Assembly (NCBI RefSeq): GCF_000368865.1
Contig: NZ_KB849729.1
Coordinates: 1 to 64,000 of the forward strand
Source: Acinetobacter bouvetii DSM 14964 = CIP 107468
GTDB taxonomy: Bacteria; Pseudomonadota; Gammaproteobacteria; Pseudomonadales; Moraxellaceae
Length of the DNA stretch: 64,000 bases
Direction of reading: 5' to 3'
The notes under the pieces: generated by a model
Told to the model about the DNA's origin: nothing
What the model saw: only the letters and a program-made list of their open reading frames with translations
Databases searched by the model: none
Part shown: in pieces, positions 30,388-37,120 of the stretch
Layout: each line of letters begins with the position of its first letter
Position numbering within the stretch: position 1 is the first letter of the stretch
Made by a program: the position numbers and the translations under genes

Positions 30388-30612
30388 TTATTTGGAACGT
30401 AAGGCGAGACTGCCAATAATCACTAACAGCAATAGGCCGCCGATGAACTTGCCCACTGAAGGGAACATGACAGCAGGCCAGATCACGCCTTGTCCGAGAT
30501 GATAGGCAAATGATTTATAGCTGTATTGCCCCCAGAAGGATTGATACAGCGTGAAAAGCAGGCCAATGGTCAAATAGCCGCGAATGATCCAGGTTTTAAT
30601 CGATGGATTCAT
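30388..30612 (-). CDS. Small two-helix membrane protein
   Basis: 74 residues with two hydrophobic helices (about 9-24 and 42-69) and a basic C-terminus. Its ATG overlaps the TGA of the preceding 43-residue gene (ATGA), so translation is coupled. Unknown function. Confidence 0.75.
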   Translation of the reverse strand: MNPSIKTWIIRGYLTIGLLFTLYQSFWGQYSYKSFAYHLGQGVIWPAVMFPSVGKFIGGLLLLVIIGSLALRSK

Positions 30613-30740
30613 TTATTTCCCCCAAAAGCGTATTGAGCGAGCAAGAAGAAAAGCCCGAACAGGATCATCATTCCAATGAAAGGCAGACCTAAAAAGCAGA
30701 TCACTGCGATGATGCAGATAGTACCGGCAATAATCCTCAT
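30609..30740 (-). CDS. Small membrane protein, 43 residues
   Basis: A short frame opening MRIIAGTICIIAVICFLGLP and then FIGMMILFGLFFLLAQYAFG-GNK. It is almost wholly hydrophobic and should span the membrane once or twice. The start is 3 nt after the stop of the lipoprotein gene, and the TGA overlaps the next ATG. The tight packing is the main evidence that it is real. Confidence 0.75.
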   Translation of the reverse strand: MRIIAGTICIIAVICFLGLPFIGMMILFGLFFLLAQYAFGGNK

Positions 30741-30743
30741 GGC

Positions 30744-31001
30744 TTATTCCTTCAGACACTGATAGGTGCTGCTGATCATTTCCCTGTGAAATTCTTCGGT
30801 TTGCTGAATGGTATGGAGGCTGTGTTCCAGTGCATCCGCTCCGAATTTTTTCTCAAGCTTGCTGTAGATGCATGTGCATGCAGCAGTGTCACCGCCACCG
30901 GCCTTGCACCCGCTGACAAATTGACGTTCAGATTTTCCCGCGCAGCCTGTGAGCAGGAGTACAGTCAGCGTGATGAAAGCAATTGATAAAGAGGTTTTCA
31001 T
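30744..31001 (-). CDS. Small lipoprotein with Cys-rich mature domain
   Basis: 85 residues with a lipobox LLTGC (Cys20). The mature part has paired cysteines (SGCKAGGGDTAACTCIYSKL and a final YQCLKE), a helical pattern like small disulfide-stabilised bundles. First gene of a compact minus-strand unit with the 43- and 74-residue membrane proteins. Confidence 0.78.
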   Translation of the reverse strand: MKTSLSIAFITLTVLLLTGCAGKSERQFVSGCKAGGGDTAACTCIYSKLEKKFGADALEHSLHTIQQTEEFHREMISSTYQCLKE

Positions 31002-31139
31002 TAATTCCCCCGAATTTATTGTTTTGGCTATTTTGAAATAGATGGATTTATACGCGTGATTGAATGAACAGACGAACGCAGGCCCTCCAATGAAGGTGGA
31101 AGTCTTTCGGTCAATTTAAGCGGATATGTAATCTATGAA

Positions 31140-31211
31140 TTATGCCAAGGGCGAGGGAATGGCCCAGACAGGCTTTAGGGAAAATAATAAGGCGAGATAA
31201 TGCTTAGTCAT
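31140..31211 (-). CDS. Short leader-like ORF, 23 codons
   Basis: ATG at 31211 with a strong AAGGAG 8 nt upstream. It reads MTKHYLALLFSLKPVWAIPS and then PLA-stop. It lies between the structured segment at 31262-31412 and the lipoprotein gene. It could be a leader peptide or the front of a decayed gene: the ribosome site is good but the frame ends quickly. Confidence 0.45.
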   Translation of the reverse strand: MTKHYLALLFSLKPVWAIPSPLA

Positions 31212-31261
31212 GGTGATGACTCCTTAGGTTTAAGAAGTTCTACCAATTACTGCTAAATAAT

Positions 31262-31412
31262 GGTGGCAGAACGAAAAGGGGTTAGCAGACTGAACCTAAG
31301 AATCAGCACACCCGAAGGTGTCCCCCTCCCGTTCTACCGCAGAGGGAGCACGAGTACTCACGCCAAAAAAAGGGATTCTTTTAGCGCACTTAGGAAACGG
31401 TCTGCTAAAACC
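31262..31412. ncRNA. Candidate structured RNA element
   Basis: Nested complementarity: TTAGCAGAC (31282-31290) with GTCTGCTAA (31400-31408); CCTAAG (31295-31300) with CTTAGG (31389-31394); AAGAATC (31298-31304) with GATTCTT (31374-31380) as an alternative; ACACC-CGAA-GGTGT (31308-31321); CCCTC...GAGGG (31324-31346). No reading frame explains it. The words GTTCTACC and GCAGAACG recur around it. The strand is uncertain: it could lead the minus-strand cassette or the DUF932 gene. Not matched to a named Rfam family by me. Confidence 0.55.
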
Positions 31413-31591
31413 GACTGGCAATGTAGGCCAGCACCCAAATCATAATCGCAGAGATGGATCGGGTCAATTGCTGAGGATTGATTTGAATAAAAAATCAGGG
31501 GGATGAATTGAACAGGATTTAAATAAATTTCAGATATATAACATTTACATGAATCTTCATGCTGCTTTGCCGCTGCATGATTTACCCGTTT

Positions 31592-31619
31592 GGCCTGCGC
31601 CCCCTGCAGGCCTTTTTTA
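31592..31619 (+). terminator. Terminator/attenuator before DUF932 gene
   Basis: GGCCTGC pairs with GCAGGCC around GCCCCCT, followed by TTTTTT. It is 60 bp upstream of the gene it precedes, so it acts as a leader terminator or ends an upstream plus-strand RNA. Confidence 0.82.
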
Positions 31620-31677
31620 TGCCGGATATTTAGATTGGCGAATCTTAAACATATTCATTGTTAAATAGGAAAACATT

Positions 31678-32715
31678 ATGGCGCATCAACTTGAACAAAT
31701 GGCCTATGTCGGCGAAACCCCTTGGCATGGCTTAGGCAACCAGCTAACCCAAAACCAGCCGATTGAAGTCTGGGCACAGCAGGCCGGGATGGACTGGCGC
31801 ATTGAATCATCCAATGTCAGCTACATGGCGCAGAATCAGCGCGGGCAATGCATCATCATGCCGTATGAAGAACAGCGTGTACTGTACCGTTCTGATACCC
31901 ATACACCTTTATCGGTGGTCAGTCAGCGTTATCAAGAAGTGCAACCGAAAGAGATTTTGGAGTTCTACCGAGATTTAACGGAGCAGTCAGGTTTTGAGCT
32001 GGAAACAGCTGGGGTATTGAAAGGCGGCAAGAAGTTCTGGGCTTTAGCCAGAACAGGGCAAAGCGCAGCACTCAAAGGCAAAGATGTCAGCAATGGCTAT
32101 ATGCTGCTGGCAACCGCTTGTGACGGCACACTGGCGACCACGGCGCAATTTACCAGTATCCGTGTAGTCTGCAACAATACCTTAGCCATTGCCTTGAAAG
32201 GACAGAACAGCAGTGCAGGTGTGGTCAAAGTGCCGCACAGTACCAAATTCGATGCACAAAAGATTAAACAGCAACTCGGTATTTCAGTACGTGCATGGGA
32301 TGAACATATGTATGAAATGAAACAGCTCAGTCAACGTAAAGTCACACAGACTGAAGCAGCAGCGTATTTTGATGCAGTATTTAATAACACCAGCTTAAGT
32401 CCAATCGAGCAGGATGAAGGCATTATTCAGTTCTACCGTAATGTCGCTACACAAGCCACAAAAGCTGAAAACAAAACTGAACCGAATGGCCGCGCGATGT
32501 CGAAAGTCATGACCATGTTTAATGGGCATGGCCGTGGGGCAGAATTGAGTTCAGCTAAAGATACGGCTTATGGCTTGCTGTGCTCAATTACCGAGTTCTG
32601 CGACCATGAGCGCCGCGCCATGAGTCAGGATCACCGTCTGGATTCTGCATGGTTTGGGGCTGGTGCAGGGCTTAAGCAGCGAGGACTGGAGCAGGCCTTG
32701 CGTATGATTGCTTAA
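31678..32715 (+). CDS. DUF932 (phage/plasmid-like, TIGR03299) protein
   Basis: 345 residues. MAYVGETPWHGLGNQL is the family opening, followed by the 'YRSDTHTPLSVVSQRYQEVQP' and 'SIRVVCNNTLAIAL' blocks. DUF932 proteins are common on conjugative elements and large plasmids, with a suspected link to DNA processing; the biochemistry is unknown. First of three similarly arranged genes with YqaJ and an RDF-like protein. Confidence 0.92.
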   Translation: MAHQLEQMAYVGETPWHGLGNQLTQNQPIEVWAQQAGMDWRIESSNVSYMAQNQRGQCIIMPYEEQRVLYRSDTHTPLSVVSQRYQEVQPKEILEFYRDLTEQSGFELETAGVLKGGKKFWALARTGQSAALKGKDVSNGYMLLATACDGTLATTAQFTSIRVVCNNTLAIALKGQNSSAGVVKVPHSTKFDAQKIKQQLGISVRAWDEHMYEMKQLSQRKVTQTEAAAYFDAVFNNTSLSPIEQDEGIIQFYRNVATQATKAENKTEPNGRAMSKVMTMFNGHGRGAELSSAKDTAYGLLCSITEFCDHERRAMSQDHRLDSAWFGAGAGLKQRGLEQALRMIA

Positions 32716-32798
32716 GCTTATTTTCAGATTAGAGATTTAAGATGACGGCATGGGATCAAGATGATTCCATCCTTCCTCTTTGATTCAGACACCTCTTT

Positions 32799-32825
32799 GC
32801 CGCATCTCCAGATGCGGCTTTTTTA
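32799..32825 (+). terminator. Terminator/attenuator before yqaJ-type gene
   Basis: GCCGCATC-TCCA-GATGCGGC followed by TTTTTT, 84 bp after the DUF932 stop and 39 bp before the next ATG. Confidence 0.88.
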
Positions 32826-32863
32826 TGCCCGAAATTTAACAAAATCAGAGTAGGAAAATAAAC

Positions 32864-33904
32864 ATGAAATCAGCAATGACCATTTCTCAAACCAAAACGC
32901 AGCCGCAACAGCGTATACCGAAGCTATTTATGGCAAAACGCTTTGTTGATACCCGAAAACTCAGTCAGGCCGAATGGCTGGAAGTGCGCAGGCAAGGTAT
33001 TGGCAGCAGTGACTGTGCTGCTGCCTGTGGGCTCAATCCCTATATGTCGATGCTGGAACTGTGGATGATTAAAACAGGGCGGATTAAACAATCGATTGAG
33101 GATGAAAGTGAAGGTCATGCACCTTTGTATTGGGGCAAGCAGTTAGAGCCACTCGTTGCCGAATACTACAGCATGCATACCAACCGAAAAGTCCGTCGAG
33201 TGAATGCTGTGCTGCAGCATCCTGATCCAGACAAGTCCTTCATGCTGGCGAACCTAGATTATTCAGTTGTAGGCAGTGAAGACGTTCAGGTGCTTGAATG
33301 CAAAACTGCAGGGGAGCATGGCGCCAAGCTGTGGCGGGACGGTGTGCCGCTATATGTGCTCTGTCAGGTGCAGCATCAGTTGGCGGTGACAGGCAAGCAA
33401 GCAGCCCATATTTGTGTGCTGATCTGCGGGCATGAAACCCGCATTTTTAAAGTGACCCGCAGTGAGTCGGTGATTCAGCATATTGTGAATGCCGAACGCT
33501 ATTTCTGGGACTGTGTGGAAAAGGATACGCCACCTGAAGCGGATGCCAGTGAGTCGGCAGCCAAAGCTCTACAACTGCTTTATCCGGAACATGTACCACT
33601 CTCTACGACAGATCTATCTGAAAATGAACAAGCTAATCAACAGTTTGAACAACTAATCCGAGTACGCAATCAAGTTGAAAAGTATCAACAGCAATTTGAG
33701 CTAATCAAACACCAACTGCAAGGCCAGATGCAAGAGGCTGAGAGAGCGACCTTTAAAGCGGGTTCCGTGACATGGAAGAAATCGAAGAATTCGATCAGTT
33801 TAGACACGAAGGCTCTGCTTAAGTCACACCCTGAGTATCTGAATCAGTTTCCACAAAACAAGCAGGGTACACGGCGCTTCAATATTTATACCAATGATGA
33901 TTGA
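32864..33904 (+). CDS. YqaJ viral recombinase family exonuclease
   Basis: 346 residues with an N-terminal YqaJ/lambda-exonuclease domain. RRQGIGSSDCAAACGLNPYMS is the entry motif, LYWGKQLEPLVAEYY supplies the acidic residue, and the nuclease core is ANLDYSV plus LECKTAG (D...E-x-K). The last 100 residues are helical and Gln-rich. It would degrade 5' strands for single-strand annealing; no recombinase partner (Bet/RecT) is encoded nearby. Confidence 0.92.
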   Translation: MKSAMTISQTKTQPQQRIPKLFMAKRFVDTRKLSQAEWLEVRRQGIGSSDCAAACGLNPYMSMLELWMIKTGRIKQSIEDESEGHAPLYWGKQLEPLVAEYYSMHTNRKVRRVNAVLQHPDPDKSFMLANLDYSVVGSEDVQVLECKTAGEHGAKLWRDGVPLYVLCQVQHQLAVTGKQAAHICVLICGHETRIFKVTRSESVIQHIVNAERYFWDCVEKDTPPEADASESAAKALQLLYPEHVPLSTTDLSENEQANQQFEQLIRVRNQVEKYQQQFELIKHQLQGQMQEAERATFKAGSVTWKKSKNSISLDTKALLKSHPEYLNQFPQNKQGTRRFNIYTNDD

Positions 33905-33954
33905 AATAGATTTAGCCTAAGTGTAATTCACAAGTCGAACACCCAACCGGCAAT

Positions 33955-33989
33955 CAAAAATCCCATGCCTAAGAACATGGGATTTTTTA
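33955..33989 (+). terminator. Terminator/attenuator before RDF-like gene
   Basis: AAAAATCCCATG pairs with CATGGGATTTTTT around a 7-nt loop. It is 41 bp before the next ATG, the same arrangement as in front of the two genes upstream. Confidence 0.9.
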
Positions 33990-34029
33990 TGTCTATTTCA
34001 TTTTAATTCAAACATGAACAGAGGAAACT

Positions 34030-34962
34030 ATGATGATTAAAGGTTTAGCGATTACACCGCCAATACTCGGGCGGATCAGTATCGGTAAAGTCGTTGAAAA
34101 GAATGGCAAACGTATTCCTGAAAAAGATGATCAGTTCACCATTACCAGCCAAATCCAAAATAAAGAGGGCTGGGTCAAACACCCCTTAGATGAGCAACTA
34201 CGAGCCAAAGCTCAAAATCAAAAACTTAGAAGCATTCCAGTACGCATGATTTTTAATGATCCTGAACTGAATCTACGTGCAGAGTACAGCTTATTCGATC
34301 GACAGACAGGACGCCCAGTTTGTATCGGCAATGGCGAAACGTGTCAGCGCTTAACCAATCAAGGCGTAGAGCAACATCCATGTCCATCACCTGATTTATG
34401 CTCATTGGCACAAGGAGGGCTATGTAAGCCTTATGGGCGTTTGTATGTGAATTTAGATGAGTCGGATGAGTTTGGTGCTTTCGTTTTTAGAACCACTGGT
34501 TTTAATAGTATTCGCACCTTAGCCGCACGACTCAGTTACTACCATGCTGCATCGAATGGCTTACTTTCATGCCTGCCTCTGCAACTCACACTGAGAGGCA
34601 AGAGCACCACACAAAGCTATCGTACGCCAGTCTATTACGTAGATCTGACTTTACGTGAAGGCATGCATTTACAAGAGGCGATTCAAACCGCAAAGGAAAT
34701 TGATCAGAAAAGTAAGCTCTGTGGATTTAACCAAGTTGCTTTAGATCAGGCAGCTTTACAAGGCTATGTAAATTCGCAGTTTGAGGTGAATGTGGAGGAA
34801 GGCTTGGATTTGGTAGATGAGTTTTATACAGATGGGCTTGTTGAATCTGAACAAATGAAACCTGAGTCGAAACCCAAGGTTAAAGTAAAGTTCAATCAAG
34901 GGGATGGTTTTGTGCAGGATATTCAGCAAGGGTTGCAGGGGAGTGTGAGGGCAGTGAATTGA
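34030..34962 (+). CDS. Recombination directionality factor-like / 'metal-binding' ICE protein
   Basis: 310 residues. GLAITPPILGRISIGKV at the start and 'PVRMIFNDPELNLRAEYSLFD' are typical of a family seen on ICEs and plasmids, labelled either hydrolase/metal-binding or phage Gp3-like RDF. A Cys cluster (CIGNGETCQR...HPCPSPDLCSL...LCKP, residues about 97-137) may bind zinc. Follows DUF932 and YqaJ in the order common on conjugative elements. The RDF role is inference from family labels. Confidence 0.75.
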   Translation: MMIKGLAITPPILGRISIGKVVEKNGKRIPEKDDQFTITSQIQNKEGWVKHPLDEQLRAKAQNQKLRSIPVRMIFNDPELNLRAEYSLFDRQTGRPVCIGNGETCQRLTNQGVEQHPCPSPDLCSLAQGGLCKPYGRLYVNLDESDEFGAFVFRTTGFNSIRTLAARLSYYHAASNGLLSCLPLQLTLRGKSTTQSYRTPVYYVDLTLREGMHLQEAIQTAKEIDQKSKLCGFNQVALDQAALQGYVNSQFEVNVEEGLDLVDEFYTDGLVESEQMKPESKPKVKVKFNQGDGFVQDIQQGLQGSVRAVN

Positions 34963-34968
34963 AGCTAA

Positions 34969-34996
34969 TCGTAAAGAATCATTAGATTCTTTACGA
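34969..34996. repeat. Perfect 12-bp hairpin at module junction
   Basis: TCGTAAAGAATC-ATTA-GATTCTTTACGA. No T-run follows. It lies just after the RDF-like gene and before the cadR module. Confidence 0.8.
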
Positions 34997-35080
34997 GTTA
35001 TACACTCGATTTATTTTTTTATCATATTTAGTATCAATAGCTTATAGAACTATCGTATTAAGTCTAAACTTTGTATTTAT

Positions 35081-35473
35081 TCAAGCTAAATTTTTCAATA
35101 CACCACATCTATCAACTGTGCATGAACCATCGCATGTCTTTCTTATATCTAATAATTGTTCAATTAGTTTTTGCTGATTTTTGATACTTTCTTGTACATC
35201 TACAATATGTGCGTCAATTAATTCATTTACTTCTGAACAGTTTTGGGTAGGTAAATCTTTATAAGAAAGCAATATTTTAATTTCATTAAGATTCATATTT
35301 AGAGAGCGGCAATTAACTATAAATTTTAATCGGTCGATATAAGCTTCGGAGTACATTCTATAGTTCCCCTCAGTTCTTTCAGGCTGAGGAATAAGACCCT
35401 CCTTCTCATAGAACCTAATAGTTAGTACTGAACAAGAAGTTTTCTCAGATAACTCACCTATTTTTAAAAACAT
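35081..35473 (-). CDS. cadR: CadR-type MerR family metal regulator
   Basis: A 130-residue MerR family activator. The N-terminal helix-turn-helix (KIGELSEKTSCSVLTIRFYEKEGL) is followed by the dimerisation helix. Metal-site cysteines are NCSEVNELIDAHI and the C-terminal CDGSCTVDRCG, the pattern of Cd/Pb/Zn sensors (CadR/PbrR). The start at 35473 was preferred; a frame 9 nt longer exists. Divergent from the CDF gene, with a MerR-type operator between. Confidence 0.9.
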   Translation of the reverse strand: MFLKIGELSEKTSCSVLTIRFYEKEGLIPQPERTEGNYRMYSEAYIDRLKFIVNCRSLNMNLNEIKILLSYKDLPTQNCSEVNELIDAHIVDVQESIKNQQKLIEQLLDIRKTCDGSCTVDRCGVLKNLA

Positions 35474-35493
35474 TGAAATCAACCAAATCTAGC

Positions 35494-35526
35494 TTGACTC
35501 TATAGTAGCTATAGGGATTCTAATAT
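35494..35526 (+). promoter_or_regulatory. MerR/CadR operator-promoter
   Basis: TTGACT (-35, 35494-35499) and TAATAT (-10, 35521-35526) are separated by about 20-21 bp. The spacer holds the dyad CTATAG-TAG-CTATAG. Overlong spacing with a central dyad is the signature of MerR-activated metal promoters. Confidence 0.85.
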
Positions 35527-35559
35527 GCAATAAGTGAAAATATGACTATAGGTACATCC

Positions 35560-36855
35560 ATGAGTGGTTGCGGTTGTAATGAAAGTTCTTGTGACGATAC
35601 TAAACCCAAACAAAATATATCTGAAACTGATTCTTGTAGTGGTACAGATTTAAAAACTGAAACAAATAAAAAGTCTTGTTGTGATAAAGGTATTGCTAGC
35701 GTGTCTAAAGAGCAGATCACTGTAGATGCTTGTGGTGGTAGTCAGCCTTGTTCAACAAAGGCTAAATCATGCTGTGGAACAGATACAAGTAATCAGCAAC
35801 AAGACATACATAAAGAAATAGGCAAAGCAACTCTCATTAGCGATTACACCATTCCTAAAATGGATTGTTCCGCAGAGGAACAGATGGTCAGAATGTCTTT
35901 GTCCTCTTTAGAAAGCGTTAATAGTTTAATTTTTGACTTACCAAATCGAAATCTAAAAGTTTTGCATGAAGGCAATACAAATTTAATTACTTCAAAACTT
36001 GAAGCACTCGGTTTTGGAGCAAAGTTAAATTCAACTGAAACCTATATTGATAACAAAAGTTCGAAGCAGACCAGCACCTATATCATTCCTAAAATGGATT
36101 GTTCCGCAGAAGAACAAATGGTGCGAATGGCTTTAGCACCACTAAGTGAGGTCAAAGCCTTAGCTTTTGATCTTCCAAATAGAAAGTTACAGGTTTTCCA
36201 TACCGATGGAATCTCAGAAATCACAACGAAACTTGAGGGTCTTGGTTTTGGAGCGAAGCTCGAAAGTACTGTTGAATCAACAGGAGTTTTACCTGACAGT
36301 CCTGATCCAACTAGACAAGCTAAAGTTCTCAAAATACTACTCGCAATTAACGCAGTGCTTTTTGTCATTGAGTTTATTAGTGGCATTATTGCCGCTTCCA
36401 CAGGATTAATCGCCGACTCTCTGGATATGTTTGCTGATGCTGCCGTTTATGGCATTGCACTTTATGCAGTAGGTAAAGTAGCAAAATATCAAGTTAGAGC
36501 AGCTCACTTCGCTGGTTGGATTCAGCTCTTACTAGCTGTAATTGTTATTGTTGATGTCGTTAGACGTTTTATGTTTGGTAGTGAACCTGAATCTAATCTC
36601 ATGATTATCATCGGCTTGTTTGCACTTGCCGCGAATGTCACTTGTTTATATCTCATATCTGGGCACAAAGATGGTGGTGCTCACATGAAGGCAAGTTGGA
36701 TTTTCTCAGCGAATGATGTGATCGTTAATATGGGTGTAATTCTCGCAGGAGTACTCGTTGCTTGGACAGGCTCAGCTTACCCTGACCTGATTATTGGAAT
36801 TATTGTTTCTTTATTCGTGCTGAATGGTGCTCGAAAGATTTTGGCCTTGAAGTAG
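35560..36855 (+). CDS. CDF cation transporter with Cys-rich head and two HMA-like repeats
   Basis: 431 residues. A Cys-rich N-terminus of about 75 residues (many CC and CxC pairs) leads into two near-identical HMA-like units at 35845-36027 and 36079-36261, each starting Y-x-IPKMDCSAEEQMVRM and ending LEx-LGFGAKL. A six-helix cation diffusion facilitator follows, with GLIADSLDMFADA (TM2 metal-site Asp pair) and ANDVIVNMGVILAG. It should export Cd/Zn-type ions across the inner membrane. ATG at 35542 is an alternative start. First gene of a CadR-controlled run with feoA and feoB. Confidence 0.88.
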   Translation: MSGCGCNESSCDDTKPKQNISETDSCSGTDLKTETNKKSCCDKGIASVSKEQITVDACGGSQPCSTKAKSCCGTDTSNQQQDIHKEIGKATLISDYTIPKMDCSAEEQMVRMSLSSLESVNSLIFDLPNRNLKVLHEGNTNLITSKLEALGFGAKLNSTETYIDNKSSKQTSTYIIPKMDCSAEEQMVRMALAPLSEVKALAFDLPNRKLQVFHTDGISEITTKLEGLGFGAKLESTVESTGVLPDSPDPTRQAKVLKILLAINAVLFVIEFISGIIAASTGLIADSLDMFADAAVYGIALYAVGKVAKYQVRAAHFAGWIQLLLAVIVIVDVVRRFMFGSEPESNLMIIIGLFALAANVTCLYLISGHKDGGAHMKASWIFSANDVIVNMGVILAGVLVAWTGSAYPDLIIGIIVSLFVLNGARKILALK

Positions 36856-36865
36856 GACTTTTATA

Positions 36866-37120
36866 ATGAACTTATTTCAAGTGAAACCAAATCAGTTTGC
36901 AAAGATTGTTGATCTCAAAAAAAGGGATCAATACACCAACAAAGACCCTGTGCTTGAAAGACTTGAGTTACTGGGTTTTAGAGTTGGGGAATCTCTACAA
37001 GTTCTTGAAAAGGGGTTATTCGGTGGCGATCCAATCTTAGTTCAAATCGAAACATCACGCTTTGCCCTAAGAAAAAATGAAGCTGAACGAATTTTTGTAG
37101 AGATCATCAATGAACACTAA
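36866..37120 (+). CDS. feoA: FeoA-like protein
   Basis: 84 residues, an SH3-like FeoA domain: LERLELLGFRVGESLQVLEKG followed by 'GGDPILVQIETSRFALRKNEA'. It starts 10 nt after the CDF gene with TAGGA upstream and overlaps feoB by 11 nt. It normally assists FeoB in ferrous iron uptake. Confidence 0.9.
   Translation: MNLFQVKPNQFAKIVDLKKRDQYTNKDPVLERLELLGFRVGESLQVLEKGLFGGDPILVQIETSRFALRKNEAERIFVEIINEH

Noticed and set aside
31260-31506. Two overlapping plus-strand frames of about 60 codons
   Set aside because: They cross the structured element, lack ribosome sites and have low-complexity, Arg-rich products typical of non-coding DNA.
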